Origin: an uncultured Sulfitobacter sp.
Lineage (GTDB): Bacteria; Pseudomonadota; Alphaproteobacteria; Rhodobacterales; Rhodobacteraceae
Assembly: GCA_947501805.1 (NCBI GenBank)
Contig: CANMXJ010000001.1
Location: 124,001-188,000, forward strand
DNA: 64,000 nucleotides
Reading direction: 5' to 3'
In this document: piece by piece, positions 16,760-26,565 of the stretch
Numbering within the stretch: the first letter of the stretch is position 1
Layout: every line of letters begins with the position of its first letter
Translations under genes and position numbers: made by a program
The notes under the pieces: generated by a model
Databases searched by the model: none
What the model saw: only the letters and a program-made list of their open reading frames with translations
What the model was told of the DNA's origin: nothing

Positions 16760-18601
16760 ATGGCAAAAAGCGGCGGTATAGGCAAGGTAGCAATGTGGAT
16801 CATTCTTGGTCTGTTGATCCTTGGTTTGGGCGGCTTTGGGGCGGTCAATCTCAGCGGCAACATCCGCACTGTCGGTACCGTGGGGAGCAAGTCGATTCCG
16901 GTCGATAGTTATGCACGCCAGCTTCAAAATGAAATCCGGGCAATCGAGCAGCAAACCGGCCAGCAACTGCCCTTTGCCCAAGCCCAGAGCATCGGCCTTG
17001 ACCGCGCGGTGTTGCAACGGATCGTACGCAACCGTGCGCTTGATCACGAAGCCTCAGAACTTGGCCTGTCGATTGGTGATGTCGCGCTACGCGAAGAGAT
17101 TCTGAAAATCAGCGCGTTTCAGGGCGTAAACGGCGAATTTGACCGTGAAGGCTATCGTTTTGCGCTGGAACAAGGCGGCATAACCGAAGCCGAGTTTGAA
17201 ACGTCCCTGCGCGAAGAAGCCGCCCGCACCCTGTTGCAAGGCGCAATCCTTGGCGGCGTGCGCATGCCGACGGCCTATGCCGAAACGCTGGTGAACTATG
17301 TGGGTGAAAAACGCAGCTTTACATGGAGCCTGATGGACGAGAGCAACCTTTCCACGCCCCTCGCAGTTCTCAGCAGAGACGATTTGCGCGCCTATTATGA
17401 CGCCAACACGGACCGCTTCATGCTGCCCGAAACAAAGATGATTACCTACGCCCTGCTCTCGCCGGACGCGCTGATTGACGAGATCGAGGTCCCCGAAGAG
17501 GAACTGCGCGCCGAATACGACTCCCGTGCAAATGTCTACATCCAGCCTGAACGCCGCCTTATAGAACGCCTTGTGTTCTCGGATCAGGAAGCGGCAGATC
17601 AGGCGGCGGCAGCCCTCGAAGTTGGCGGCACACGGTTTCGCAATCTGGTTGAAGAGCGCGGACTTGACCTTGCAGACATCGACCTTGGTGATGTCAGCCG
17701 ACTGGAGCTCGACGCCGCCGGTGAAGCGGTCTTCAGTGCCGAAGTTGGGGATATTGTCGGTCCCCTGCCCAGCTTGCTTGGCCCCGCCTTATTCCGCGTG
17801 AACGGCGTGCTTCCGGCTCAAAACACCTCGTTTGAGGAAGCCCGTGAAGAACTGCAGGCCGAACTTGCCCTCACCCGTGCCATTCGCGCGGTCGAGGTAC
17901 GCGCCCGGGATATCGACGACCAGCTTGCGGGTGGTGCCACGCTTGAGCAACTCGCCGAAGAGACCAAAATGGAGCTTGGCACGATCGCATGGACCCCCGA
18001 AACAAGTGAGGGAATTGCCGCCTACAGCGATTTCCGTGAAGCGGCCAGCGCTCTTGCAGCGGGTGATTTCCCAAAGATTGACCAGCTTGACGATGGCAGC
18101 GTCTTTGCCATGCGACTGGACGAGGAACTCGCAGAACGCCCCAATCAGTTTGAGGATGCCATCGAGGATGTACGCGCCGCCATGAGATCGGATCAGATCG
18201 TGGCTGCGCTGACCGCAGAAGCAACCGGATTGATCGCGACACTTGGCGGGGATGCGTCATTCGAGGCGGCAGGACTGGATGCAATTATCGAACAGGACCA
18301 AGCCCGAAACGCCTTTATCGACGGCACGCCTGCCGGTTTCATGTCACAGGTATTCGAAATGGCAGTGGGCGATGTGACCATCCTGCCGGGCAGCGAAAAT
18401 GTCGCGATTGTCCGTCTGGACGCGATCACAGCCGCCGGCGAGGATGCGCAAAGCACGGCCTTGCTTGAGCAACTGGACGCGCAACTGGATCAAGCCCTCG
18501 CACAGGATCTGTTCAACATCTACGCAAACGATGTTGTCCGCCGCGCAGCGCCACAAGTAGATCAACGCGCTCTGCAAGCCGTCCACGTCAACTTCCCTTA
18601 A
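16760..18601 (+). CDS. ppiD: Membrane-anchored peptidyl-prolyl isomerase, PpiD/SurA-like
   Basis: 613 residues. One N-terminal membrane helix (about 9-31, VAMWIILGLLILGLGGFGAV), then a SurA_N-type chaperone domain (about 35-190), a parvulin-like domain (about 220-360, RRLIERLVFSDQEAADQAAAAL...), and a long C-terminal chaperone part. This is the architecture and length of PpiD, the periplasmic folding factor attached to the inner membrane near the Sec translocon. It is separated from trpE by 11 bases, an ordering I recall in related bacteria. Confidence 0.88.
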   Translation: MAKSGGIGKVAMWIILGLLILGLGGFGAVNLSGNIRTVGTVGSKSIPVDSYARQLQNEIRAIEQQTGQQLPFAQAQSIGLDRAVLQRIVRNRALDHEASELGLSIGDVALREEILKISAFQGVNGEFDREGYRFALEQGGITEAEFETSLREEAARTLLQGAILGGVRMPTAYAETLVNYVGEKRSFTWSLMDESNLSTPLAVLSRDDLRAYYDANTDRFMLPETKMITYALLSPDALIDEIEVPEEELRAEYDSRANVYIQPERRLIERLVFSDQEAADQAAAALEVGGTRFRNLVEERGLDLADIDLGDVSRLELDAAGEAVFSAEVGDIVGPLPSLLGPALFRVNGVLPAQNTSFEEAREELQAELALTRAIRAVEVRARDIDDQLAGGATLEQLAEETKMELGTIAWTPETSEGIAAYSDFREAASALAAGDFPKIDQLDDGSVFAMRLDEELAERPNQFEDAIEDVRAAMRSDQIVAALTAEATGLIATLGGDASFEAAGLDAIIEQDQARNAFIDGTPAGFMSQVFEMAVGDVTILPGSENVAIVRLDAITAAGEDAQSTALLEQLDAQLDQALAQDLFNIYANDVVRRAAPQVDQRALQAVHVNFP

Positions 18602-18612
18602 GGGGCATAAAA

Positions 18613-20124
18613 ATGGCACTGACCCCCGCGTTTGACGACTTTGCCACCGGTTACGGCGAGGGACGCAACCAGATCGTTTATACCCGCCTGGCGGCTGATC
18701 TGGACACGCCAGTATCGCTGATGATCAAGCTGACAGATGCGGCGGAAAACGCCTTTGTGCTGGAGTCCGTCACAGGTGGCGAAGTGCGCGGACGCTATTC
18801 CATCATCGGCATGAAGCCCGATCTGATCTGGCGCTGTCGGGGCGAAAGCTCTGCCATCAACCGTGCTGCCCGTTTTGATCCCGATGCGTTTGAGGATGCC
18901 ACAGGTGATCCGCTGGACGTGTTGCGCGGCTTGATCGCAGAATCCAAAATCGATTTGCCCGAAGACCTGCCGCAAGCCGCCGCCGGTCTGTTCGGATACC
19001 TTGGCTATGACATGATCCGGCTTGTCGAACATCTGCCGAATGTAAACCCCGACCCGCTGGGCCTGCCCGATGCCGTGATGCTGCGACCGTCCGTGATTGC
19101 CGTGTTGGACGGGGTGAAAGGCGAAGTCACCATCGTTTCGCCCGCATGGGTTTCGGACGGTCAATCAGCGCGTGCCGCGTACGCCCAAGCCGCCGAGCGG
19201 GTGATGGACGCTGTGCGCGATCTGGAACGCGCCATGCCGGGGGCCAGCCGTGATCTGGGCGATGCGTCAGAGGCCGCAGAACCCGTCAGCAATTTCACCC
19301 GTGAAGGATACAAATCCGCCGTGGAAAAAGCGCGCGACTATATCGTGGAAGGTGACATCTTTCAGGTGGTCCCTTCCCAACGTTGGGCACAGAACTTCCC
19401 GCGCCCGCCCTTCTCGCTTTACCGCTCGCTTAGACGCACCAATCCATCGCCCTTCATGTTTTACTTCAACTTTGGCGGCTTCCATGTCGTTGGGGCCAGC
19501 CCTGAAATCCTTGTGCGGGTTTTTGGCAACGAAGTCACCATCCGCCCCATTGCAGGCACCCGCAAACGCGGGGCCACACCCGAAGAAGACCGCGCGCTTG
19601 AAGCCGATCTGATGGCGGATGAAAAAGAGCTGGCTGAACATCTGATGCTGCTTGATCTGGGCCGCAATGATGTGGGCCGCGTAGCAAAAATCGGCACCGT
19701 ACGACCAACCGAAGAATTCATCGTCGAGCGTTATTCCCACGTCATGCACATCGTCTCGAATGTAGTCGGCGAGTTGAAAGACGGCTGCGACGCACTGGAT
19801 GCCTTCTTTGCAGGGATGCCCGCCGGGACAGTGTCCGGTGCCCCCAAAGTTCGCGCCATGGAGATTATCGACGAGTTGGAGCCCGAAAAACGCGGTGTCT
19901 ATGGTGGCGGTGTGGGATATTTCAGTGCGGGCGGTGACATGGACATGTGCATTGCGCTGCGCACGGCGGTGATCAAAGACGAAACTCTGTATATTCAGGC
20001 GGGTGGTGGCGTTGTCTATGACAGTGACGCCGAAGCAGAATTCATGGAAACCGTGCATAAATCCGGTGCAATCCGACGGGCGGCTGCAGACGCGGCGCGC
20101 TTTGACGGTTCGGGCCGGAACTGA
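18613..20124 (+). CDS. trpE: Anthranilate synthase component I
   Basis: Chorismate to anthranilate, first committed step of tryptophan synthesis, in complex with TrpG. 503 residues. Seen: LLELESV-type feedback-site region (AFVLESVTGGEVRGRYSIIG, about 52-71; the exact inhibitor residues not checked), PFMFYFNFGG, GASPEILVRV, RPIAGTRKRG, DLGRNDVGRV, and PAGTVSGAPKVRAMEII in the C-terminal half. No leader peptide or attenuator was seen because it follows ppiD by 11 bases. Its partner trpG is 3.5 kb downstream, split off by three genes. Confidence 0.97.
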   Translation: MALTPAFDDFATGYGEGRNQIVYTRLAADLDTPVSLMIKLTDAAENAFVLESVTGGEVRGRYSIIGMKPDLIWRCRGESSAINRAARFDPDAFEDATGDPLDVLRGLIAESKIDLPEDLPQAAAGLFGYLGYDMIRLVEHLPNVNPDPLGLPDAVMLRPSVIAVLDGVKGEVTIVSPAWVSDGQSARAAYAQAAERVMDAVRDLERAMPGASRDLGDASEAAEPVSNFTREGYKSAVEKARDYIVEGDIFQVVPSQRWAQNFPRPPFSLYRSLRRTNPSPFMFYFNFGGFHVVGASPEILVRVFGNEVTIRPIAGTRKRGATPEEDRALEADLMADEKELAEHLMLLDLGRNDVGRVAKIGTVRPTEEFIVERYSHVMHIVSNVVGELKDGCDALDAFFAGMPAGTVSGAPKVRAMEIIDELEPEKRGVYGGGVGYFSAGGDMDMCIALRTAVIKDETLYIQAGGGVVYDSDAEAEFMETVHKSGAIRRAAADAARFDGSGRN

Positions 20125-20129
20125 CCGCA

Positions 20130-21167
20130 ATGCCGAACACGACGTTCGAGATCGCAGGCCACCACATCGCCCCCGGCACATCCGAAACCGTCAATTTGCC
20201 TGTTTCCATTCTGCCGGATCACACACCGGTTGGCCTGCAAGTGCAGGTCCATAACGGCAAACGCGCAGGCCCGACAATGTGCGTCAGTGCTGCCGTACAC
20301 GGCGACGAAGTCATCGGCGTAGAGATCGTGCGCCGCCTGTTGCGCGCGTCGCAACTCAATGCCCTGCGCGGCACATTGCTGGTGGTGCCTGTGGTCAATT
20401 CCTATGGATTCCTGTTTCGCTCACGATATCTGCCGGACCGGCGCGATTTGAACCGCTGCTTTCCGGGGCATCCTTCCGGCTCGCTCGGGTCACGCCTCGC
20501 GCATATTTTCCTCAATGATGTTGTGAAACGATGTGATTTTGGCATTGATCTTCATTCCGCCGCAATCCACCGGACAAATCTGCCGCAAGTGCGCATTTCA
20601 CCAAATGATCCCGTGACCAAAAAAATGGCGCTGGATTTTGGCGCTCCAGTGGTCCTGACATCGCCGTTGCGCGATGGATCCTTGCGTGCTGTTGCCGCGG
20701 AGCATGACACACCAATTCTGCTTTATGAGGCAGGCGAAGGGCTGCGCTTTGACGAAATGGCCGTGCGTGCCGGTCTTGCAGGCATCCTGCGTGTCATGCG
20801 CGGACAGGACATGTTGCCCGCCAAAGGCATCGCCAAACCCAAGGCCGCCTCCTACATCTGCAACGCGTCCAAATGGCTGCGCGCGCCTGCGGGTGGCTTG
20901 CTGCGCACTTTTCGTGCCGAGGGCGAAACCGTGGCCAAAGGCGAAGTACTTGCCACCGTATCAGACCCCTTTGGCGCGGTGGAGACAGACCTCATCGCCC
21001 CGGGCCCCGGCATCTTGATTGGTCGCGCCATGTTGCCCGTCGTAAACGAGGGTGATGCGGTGTTCCATATTGCGCAACTCAGCCCGATGGCCGCCGAAGA
21101 CACCGTAGATGATCTAAGCACCCAGCTTGAGACCGATCCGCTGTTTGACGAAGACGAAATCATCTGA
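20130..21167 (+). CDS. Succinylglutamate desuccinylase/aspartoacylase family (M14-like) metalloprotein
   Basis: 345 residues. Zinc-carboxypeptidase-like fold: zinc ligands His57 and Glu60 in VHGDEVIG, arginines in RSRYLPDRRDLNRCFPG (about 96-112), and the third ligand in FGIDLHSAA (about 143). The C-terminal 90 residues (about 240-330) look like a biotinyl/lipoyl-type barrel (LRAPAGGLLRTFRAEGE...VAKGEVLATVSDPFG), a common appendage in this subgroup. Substrate unknown; these proteins are often labelled succinylglutamate desuccinylase without proof. It follows trpE by 5 bases and is likely cotranscribed. Confidence 0.85.
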   Translation: MPNTTFEIAGHHIAPGTSETVNLPVSILPDHTPVGLQVQVHNGKRAGPTMCVSAAVHGDEVIGVEIVRRLLRASQLNALRGTLLVVPVVNSYGFLFRSRYLPDRRDLNRCFPGHPSGSLGSRLAHIFLNDVVKRCDFGIDLHSAAIHRTNLPQVRISPNDPVTKKMALDFGAPVVLTSPLRDGSLRAVAAEHDTPILLYEAGEGLRFDEMAVRAGLAGILRVMRGQDMLPAKGIAKPKAASYICNASKWLRAPAGGLLRTFRAEGETVAKGEVLATVSDPFGAVETDLIAPGPGILIGRAMLPVVNEGDAVFHIAQLSPMAAEDTVDDLSTQLETDPLFDEDEII

Positions 21168-21221
21168 TCATTGCCGACAGGTCATAGGGTGCTAACTTGA
21201 TCACGAACAAAGGAGCACCCA

Positions 21222-21722
21222 ATGCTTAGACTGACAACGTCCATCCTAATCCTCAGCGCAACCACGGCAATGGCTGATCTGACCATGCGATTTGACGAAG
21301 GGGCACCAAAGGACCGGTTCACGCTGACAAACACAGGGGATTGCGCCTTGCCCGCAATGCAGGTGACGCTTGATCTGGGGAGCGCGCCTGCGGGCTTGAT
21401 CTTTGATGTGACAGGCAGCGGTGCGGGCGTCGAAGTGTTTCAACCCTTCGAGCTGGTTGCCGGGGCGCAGCACCTACGCGGCACGCCAACGGTTCAGGAC
21501 GGCGACAGCGCAATTGTGCTGGATGTTGTCGCCTTAGGGGCGATGCAATCAATCGTCTTTACCATCGACGTGGATGACACCGGCGGCGGGCGCGAGATAA
21601 CGGTGGATGGGTCAGAGATTGCGGGTGCAAAATTGCACACAACGATCAAGGGTCAGCAGGCGAGTGCGGTATTCTCAGCGGTTGCGAGTGCCGCCGTTCC
21701 GATGGAAAGCTGTACATCTTGA
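21222..21722 (+). CDS. Secreted protein of unknown function
   Basis: 166 residues with a clear signal peptide (MLRLTTSILILSATTAMA, cleavage near residue 18). The mature part is beta-rich, with alternating hydrophobic residues and acidic loops (DVDDTGGGREITVDGSE). It has two cysteines (CALPAM and the C-terminal ESCTS), so a single disulfide is possible. I do not recognise the family. It has a strong ribosome binding site (AAAGGAGCACCC) and lies 54 bases after the M14-like gene. A GC-rich hairpin at 21723-21737 follows the stop. Confidence 0.8.
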   Translation: MLRLTTSILILSATTAMADLTMRFDEGAPKDRFTLTNTGDCALPAMQVTLDLGSAPAGLIFDVTGSGAGVEVFQPFELVAGAQHLRGTPTVQDGDSAIVLDVVALGAMQSIVFTIDVDDTGGGREITVDGSEIAGAKLHTTIKGQQASAVFSAVASAAVPMESCTS

Positions 21723-21742
21723 TCCGCGCGGCGCGGAATTTT
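21723..21742 (+). terminator. Weak terminator candidate
   Basis: TCCGCG/CGCGGA stem with a 3-base loop, followed by ATTTTG. It comes immediately after the stop of the secreted protein gene and before a convergent gene. Short U-tract, so confidence is limited. Confidence 0.45.
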
Positions 21743-21780
21743 GCACATTTCGTGCCGTTTTCTTCAAATAAAACAGATTC

Positions 21781-23436
21781 TTACCCACCATCCCGTGTCA
21801 AGATGGCCGAAATAGGCGCAAGCGCGACCTTGCCGGCACGGTCCTGCAGTCCCCAGAGCAACAGCGCTGAAATCGTGTCAGGGCGCATCCGGCCAAGCAT
21901 GATTACAGCACCTTCCTGCCCGGCCTTGAACGCCGCCTGATCCAGAAAACGCCGGATCACCTGCGCGTTCTGGCCCTTGCTGTCAAAATCACGAAACACC
22001 GGATCAGCGGGCACGCCGTCTTTGCGCGCGAGCTTGGGCATGGTGTTTAGCCCTTTATCCTGCGTCACCAGTCCGTGCCCCGTTTGCGCCAACACTGCGG
22101 CCACTTGGTCAGATACAACACGCGAGCCCTGAAGCCCGCCGCCGGTGCCTTCCAACACACCCACAACCTCGCGCATTTGCGACAAGGTCACGCCAAAGGT
22201 TGTTTCAACATCCGAAGGTCGCGCACCCTGTGGCAAATCCACCATCGCCAAAACTTCGAACCCGGCATCGCGATAAATTGCCATGCGATCCGCGGCATCT
22301 GGCAGACTGCTGTCAACGGCAAAGCTCAGCGCATAGGGAAAGCTGCGCAAGGCGGCGATGCCCGCTTTGCCTGCTGTCGGGCTGGTGCCGTCATCAATCA
22401 GCACAACAGCCATCAACGGCTTTCCCTCGGGATTCGCAAACGCCTGTGCATACCGTTTGATCGGACGCAGATCACCACCTTGCGGGGATGATCCTTCTTC
22501 GGTGATGATCGTGACTGGCAGGGCTTCGGTCTCTGGATCAACTGGACGGTTGATTGTCACACCGCTGCTGCGATCTGTCAGCGAAATTGCCGGTGTCCCG
22601 ATTTGCGGACGCGCAGATGGCACAAGCATTGCAACTTGCGGAGCGTCTTCCTGTTCAACGGCTTCAGGCGATGTTTGCGTGACCGCTTCGGGCGCAGTTT
22701 CTTCGGATGGCGCTTGTGTTGCGATTTCGGACCTAGGTTCAGCTGCCTGTTCTGTCTCGGTTTCTGGCTCTGCCGTGACAACGCGTGCTGGAGGATCGAC
22801 CGGTTTCAAAGTCGGCACATCCGACTCATCCACAGTCTGTTCCGCCTGTGTTTGGTCGGCCTCTACTTCTTGCATGACCGTATCCGGCTCTGACGGTGTT
22901 TCCTCGATTACTTCCGTCACAGCGGATTCCGCCGTGGTACCTTCGTCTTCTGGAAGGGTAGGCTTTGGTGGGGACGCAGGCGCTGTATCAATCGACACAG
23001 CATCAGCGTCTTGCGGAATCATCGGAGCCAACGCTTGCGGGTTGGGGAAAACCGGATCCTCATCCGACAACGCCAGCGCACCTGTTGCAGGACCGTCAGC
23101 GGGCGCATCAAGTCCGGCGATAATGTTGGTGACAGGCACCGCCGGTGCCACCTCAATCGTTTGATCTAGCGCACCCAGCGTATCTGTATCCGGCACGTCA
23201 ACCTGTGGCACAGAGTCAGACACAATCGGTGTCGCATCCTCTTTTGACACAACGACATCCGGCGTCTCAGCGACCTCAGTCGCGGGGACCTCGCCCACTT
23301 CGGGTGCTGTTTCGCTAACCTCGGGTGATATGGCATGCGACTGCGGTGGCAACGGCGCAATCACGGAGACCACAGTGCCGACACCGATGCTCAACACACC
23401 GCCCCAAAGCGCCCCGCTCAGAAATCCGCCTGCCAT
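21781..23436 (-). CDS. YibQ-type divergent polysaccharide deacetylase family protein with long acidic linker
   Basis: 551 residues in three parts. An N-terminal signal or anchor helix (about 1-28, GALWGGVLSIGVGTVVSVIA). A roughly 300-residue low-complexity linker rich in Glu, Pro, Ala, Val and Thr (about 30-330). A C-terminal divergent polysaccharide deacetylase (DUF610/YibQ) domain (about 333-551, starting PLMAVVLIDDGTSP and containing DLPQGARPSD and QDKGLNTMPKLARKDGVP). The domain has the NodB-like fold; catalytic activity is unproven in this family. The linker suggests it spans the periplasm. Leftward, convergent with the secreted protein and divergent from trpG. Confidence 0.85.
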   Translation of the reverse strand: MAGGFLSGALWGGVLSIGVGTVVSVIAPLPPQSHAISPEVSETAPEVGEVPATEVAETPDVVVSKEDATPIVSDSVPQVDVPDTDTLGALDQTIEVAPAVPVTNIIAGLDAPADGPATGALALSDEDPVFPNPQALAPMIPQDADAVSIDTAPASPPKPTLPEDEGTTAESAVTEVIEETPSEPDTVMQEVEADQTQAEQTVDESDVPTLKPVDPPARVVTAEPETETEQAAEPRSEIATQAPSEETAPEAVTQTSPEAVEQEDAPQVAMLVPSARPQIGTPAISLTDRSSGVTINRPVDPETEALPVTIITEEGSSPQGGDLRPIKRYAQAFANPEGKPLMAVVLIDDGTSPTAGKAGIAALRSFPYALSFAVDSSLPDAADRMAIYRDAGFEVLAMVDLPQGARPSDVETTFGVTLSQMREVVGVLEGTGGGLQGSRVVSDQVAAVLAQTGHGLVTQDKGLNTMPKLARKDGVPADPVFRDFDSKGQNAQVIRRFLDQAAFKAGQEGAVIMLGRMRPDTISALLLWGLQDRAGKVALAPISAILTRDGG

Positions 23437-23607
23437 CTCGTTCTCCTGTTCACGTTATCCACCCTTTCGGGCGGGCCTGTCTCGATTGACCTGCACGGCG
23501 CTCTTGACGGCGCGGGGCAAGCCTGAACATCTATAGGTTCCTTTATACCCTCAGGGGCGGCAATGTCTCCAGCCGAAACGCCCCTCCCAGAAGCAAAGAA
23601 TTGACCA

Positions 23608-24189
23608 TTGTTGCTGCTCATCGATAACTACGACAGCTTTACCTATAATCTTGTACACTATCTGGGCGCTTTGGGTGCAGATGTGCAGGTTCATCGCAAT
23701 GATAAGCTAACCGTTGCCGATGCCGTGGCGATGAAGCCTGCGGGAATTCTGCTCTCGCCCGGTCCGTGCGATCCGGATCAGGCCGGTATTTGCCTTGAAA
23801 TGACCCATGCGGCAGCCGAAAACCGCATTCCTCTGCTTGGTGTTTGTCTGGGACATCAAACGCTGGGCCAGGCATTTGGCGGCAAAGTGGTGCGCGCGGC
23901 TGACATTGTGCACGGCAAAATGGGCCAGATGCACCATGATTGCACGGGCGTTTTTGCCGGACTGCCAACACCTTTTGCCGCCACACGCTATCATTCACTT
24001 GTTGTCGAACGCGACAGCCTTCCGGAATGCCTCAAAATTACGGCAGCGCTCGAAGACGGCACAATCATGGGGCTGCAACACCGCGAATTGCCACTGCATG
24101 GCGTCCAGTTCCATCCCGAATCTATCCGCTCCGAGCATGGTCATGCCTTGCTGCAAAATTTTCTGAACGAGATGAAGGTGCCCGCATGA
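23608..24189 (+). CDS. trpG: Anthranilate synthase component II (glutamine amidotransferase)
   Basis: Supplies ammonia from glutamine to TrpE. 193 residues, class I amidotransferase: catalytic triad Cys80 (GVCLGHQ), His169 and Glu171 (FHPES). [14 protein letters not shown] at the N-terminus is the family signature. No ATG is available: the frame begins TTG-TTG-CTG-CTC, so translation starts from a TTG at 23608 (or 23611) with only a weak purine tract upstream, which may limit expression. The stop overlaps the trpD start (ATGA at 24186-24189). Confidence 0.96.
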   Translation: MLLLIDNYDSFTYNLVHYLGALGADVQVHRNDKLTVADAVAMKPAGILLSPGPCDPDQAGICLEMTHAAAENRIPLLGVCLGHQTLGQAFGGKVVRAADIVHGKMGQMHHDCTGVFAGLPTPFAATRYHSLVVERDSLPECLKITAALEDGTIMGLQHRELPLHGVQFHPESIRSEHGHALLQNFLNEMKVPA

Positions 24190-25202
24190 GTGAATCGCTC
24201 AAACCCTTGATTGATGCCGCAGCTGAAGGTCCGTTGACCCGCGATCAAGCTGCCAGCGCCTTCGAAATCCTGTTCGATGGCGAAGCCACCCCTTCGCAGA
24301 TTGGCGGCTTTCTTATGGCGCTGCGCACACGCGGCGAGACGGTGGATGAATATGCCGCTGCTGCATCTGTGATGCGTGCCAAATGCAACAAGGTGAACGC
24401 GCCCGAGGGTGCCATGGACATTGTCGGCACGGGCGGTGATGGCAAGGGAACGCTGAACATCTCGACGGCCACAGCGTTTGTGGTAGCAGGTGCAGGTGTG
24501 ATCGTGGCTAAACATGGCAATCGCAACCTGTCATCCAAGTCTGGTGCAGCAGATGCACTTGGGCAAATGGGCATCAATGTCATGGTGGGCCCCAAAGTGG
24601 TCGAGCGTGAACTGGCCGAAGCCGGAATCGGGTTTATGATGGCCCCGATGCACCACCCTGCCATTGCCCATGTGATGCCCACGCGCTCCGAGCTCGGGAC
24701 GCGCACGATATTCAACATTCTGGGCCCCCTGACCAATCCGGCGGGCGTCAAACGCCAGCTTACAGGCGCGTACAGGCGCGACCTGATCCGCCCTATGGCC
24801 GAAACGTTGCAGGCGCTCGGCTCTGACAAAGCATGGCTTGTGCATGGCTCTGACGGAACGGACGAATTGACGATAACGGGTGTCAGTTGGGTCAGTGGTC
24901 TGGCGGATGGCACCGTGAGCGATTTTGAAATCCACCCCGAAGATGCCGGCCTCCCTATACATCCTTTTGACGATATTGTCGGCGGCACACCGGAAGATAA
25001 CGCGCGTGATTTCAATGCGTTGCTGGATGGAGAGATATCCGCATACCGCGATGCCGTGCTCTTGAATTCCGCTGCTGCTCTTCTGGTGGCCGATGCGGCA
25101 CCCGATCTGAAAAGCGGCGTTGAAATGGCACGCCACAGCATCGATTCAGGCGCTGCAAAAGAGAAAATAGCCCAAGTCGCGGCCATATCGCACCAGAAAT
25201 AG
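24186..25202 (+). CDS. trpD: Anthranilate phosphoribosyltransferase
   Basis: Second step of tryptophan synthesis: anthranilate plus PRPP to phosphoribosylanthranilate. 338 residues. Glycine-rich PRPP loop [17 protein letters not shown] (about 77-93), [17 protein letters not shown] (about 105-121) and [14 protein letters not shown] (about 165-178). The frame is open upstream inside trpG, but the ATG at 24186, overlapping the trpG stop by 4 bases, yields the standard N-terminus [12 protein letters not shown]. Confidence 0.97.
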   Translation: MSESLKPLIDAAAEGPLTRDQAASAFEILFDGEATPSQIGGFLMALRTRGETVDEYAAAASVMRAKCNKVNAPEGAMDIVGTGGDGKGTLNISTATAFVVAGAGVIVAKHGNRNLSSKSGAADALGQMGINVMVGPKVVERELAEAGIGFMMAPMHHPAIAHVMPTRSELGTRTIFNILGPLTNPAGVKRQLTGAYRRDLIRPMAETLQALGSDKAWLVHGSDGTDELTITGVSWVSGLADGTVSDFEIHPEDAGLPIHPFDDIVGGTPEDNARDFNALLDGEISAYRDAVLLNSAAALLVADAAPDLKSGVEMARHSIDSGAAKEKIAQVAAISHQK

Positions 25203-25279
25203 GCCGATGCGGCCATATGTTTCGACGGTTGCAGCCGCTGGTCTTGAACGGCATAAACCAAGGCGACCCCGGAGGGATT

Positions 25280-26092
25280 ATGACCGACACCATTCTCGAT
25301 AGAATCAAAGCCTACAAACTGGAAGAAGTCGCCGCTGACAAGGTGGCCAAACCGCTGGAAGCTGTGGAGGCGGAAGCCAGTGCCGCCCCGCCCGTGCGCC
25401 CGTTCTTTGATGCGTTGCATGCTGCCTCACGCGAAGGATATGGCCTGATTGCCGAGATCAAAAAGGCCAGCCCGTCCAAGGGCCTGATCCGCGAGGACTT
25501 TGATCCCGCGACCCTCGCCGCCGCCTATGCCGAAGGCGGTGCAACCTGCTTGTCTGTCCTGACGGATACGCCAAGTTTTCAAGGTGCCAAGGAGTTTCTG
25601 GTCAATGCCCGCGCCGCTTGCGACCTGCCCGCTTTGCGCAAGGATTTCCTCTATGACACCTATCAGGTTGCCGAAGCGCGTGCGCTGAGCGCCGATTGCA
25701 TTCTGATCATCATGGCCTCCGTTTCGGATGCCCAGGCCGTCGAACTGGAAGATTGCGCATCCCATTGGGGCATGGATGCGTTGATCGAAGTGCACAACGC
25801 GGAAGAGCTTGAGCGCGCCACCCGCCTCAAGAGCAAGTTGATCGGCATAAACAATCGCAACCTCAATACCTTCGAGACATCTCTTGATGTGACACGCAAG
25901 CTGTCCAAGCTGGTTCCCGCAGACCGCATGATTGTTTGCGAATCCGGTCTGAACACTGCGCAGGATCTTGCAGATATGGCGATGTATGGCGCACGCACCT
26001 TCCTCATCGGAGAAAGCCTGATGCGGCAGGCCAATGTATCTGAAGCCACCCGTACTTTGCTGGCCAATCCCCTGACCGCCGGAGGCATGTAA
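25280..26092 (+). CDS. trpC: Indole-3-glycerol phosphate synthase
   Basis: Ring closure to indole-3-glycerol phosphate. 270 residues, a stand-alone TrpC not fused to TrpF. (beta/alpha)8 motifs: [21 protein letters not shown] (catalytic lysine region, split here as [12 protein letters not shown] and the following segment), [31 protein letters not shown] and [10 protein letters not shown]. The ATG at 25280 is preceded by GGAGGG; the 21 codons upstream in frame are non-coding. Its stop codon overlaps the moaC start by one base (TAATG). Confidence 0.97.
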   Translation: MTDTILDRIKAYKLEEVAADKVAKPLEAVEAEASAAPPVRPFFDALHAASREGYGLIAEIKKASPSKGLIREDFDPATLAAAYAEGGATCLSVLTDTPSFQGAKEFLVNARAACDLPALRKDFLYDTYQVAEARALSADCILIIMASVSDAQAVELEDCASHWGMDALIEVHNAEELERATRLKSKLIGINNRNLNTFETSLDVTRKLSKLVPADRMIVCESGLNTAQDLADMAMYGARTFLIGESLMRQANVSEATRTLLANPLTAGGM

Positions 26093-26565
26093 TGACCCTG
26101 ACCCATTTTGACGCCAAGGGTGATGCGCATATGGTCGATGTGTCGGACAAGGCCGTGACATCGCGTATCGCAACGGCAGAAAACCACATCAAGATGCAGC
26201 GCGAAACCTATGATATCATTACCGAAGGGCGCGCCAAAAAGGGAGATGTCTTGGGGGTTGCGCGTCTTGCGGGCATCATGGCCGCCAAACGCACCTCGGA
26301 CCTGATCCCACTTTGCCACCCGCTGCCGATCACCAAGGTCAGTGTCGAACTGGAGCCGGACGCCAACCTTCCGGGCATCCGTATCACCGCAACGGTCAAG
26401 ACAACCGGCCAGACCGGTGTCGAAATGGAAGCGCTCACAGCGGCCTCCGTCGCCGCATTAACGGTCTATGACATGAGCAAAGCGGTTGATAAATCCATGG
26501 AAATCAGCGGCCTGCGTGTGATGCTCAAGGACGGCGGCAAATCGGGCCGATATGAGGCCATATGA
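26092..26565 (+). CDS. moaC: Cyclic pyranopterin monophosphate synthase
   Basis: Molybdenum cofactor biosynthesis, acting after MoaA. 157 residues. Conserved [17 protein letters not shown] (about 76-92), [23 protein letters not shown] (central helix, about 106-128) and a Lys-rich C-terminus [11 protein letters not shown]. It overlaps trpC by one base and moeA by four, so the two biosynthetic pathways share one transcript. No MoaA is nearby. Confidence 0.97.
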   Translation: MTLTHFDAKGDAHMVDVSDKAVTSRIATAENHIKMQRETYDIITEGRAKKGDVLGVARLAGIMAAKRTSDLIPLCHPLPITKVSVELEPDANLPGIRITATVKTTGQTGVEMEALTAASVAALTVYDMSKAVDKSMEISGLRVMLKDGGKSGRYEAI

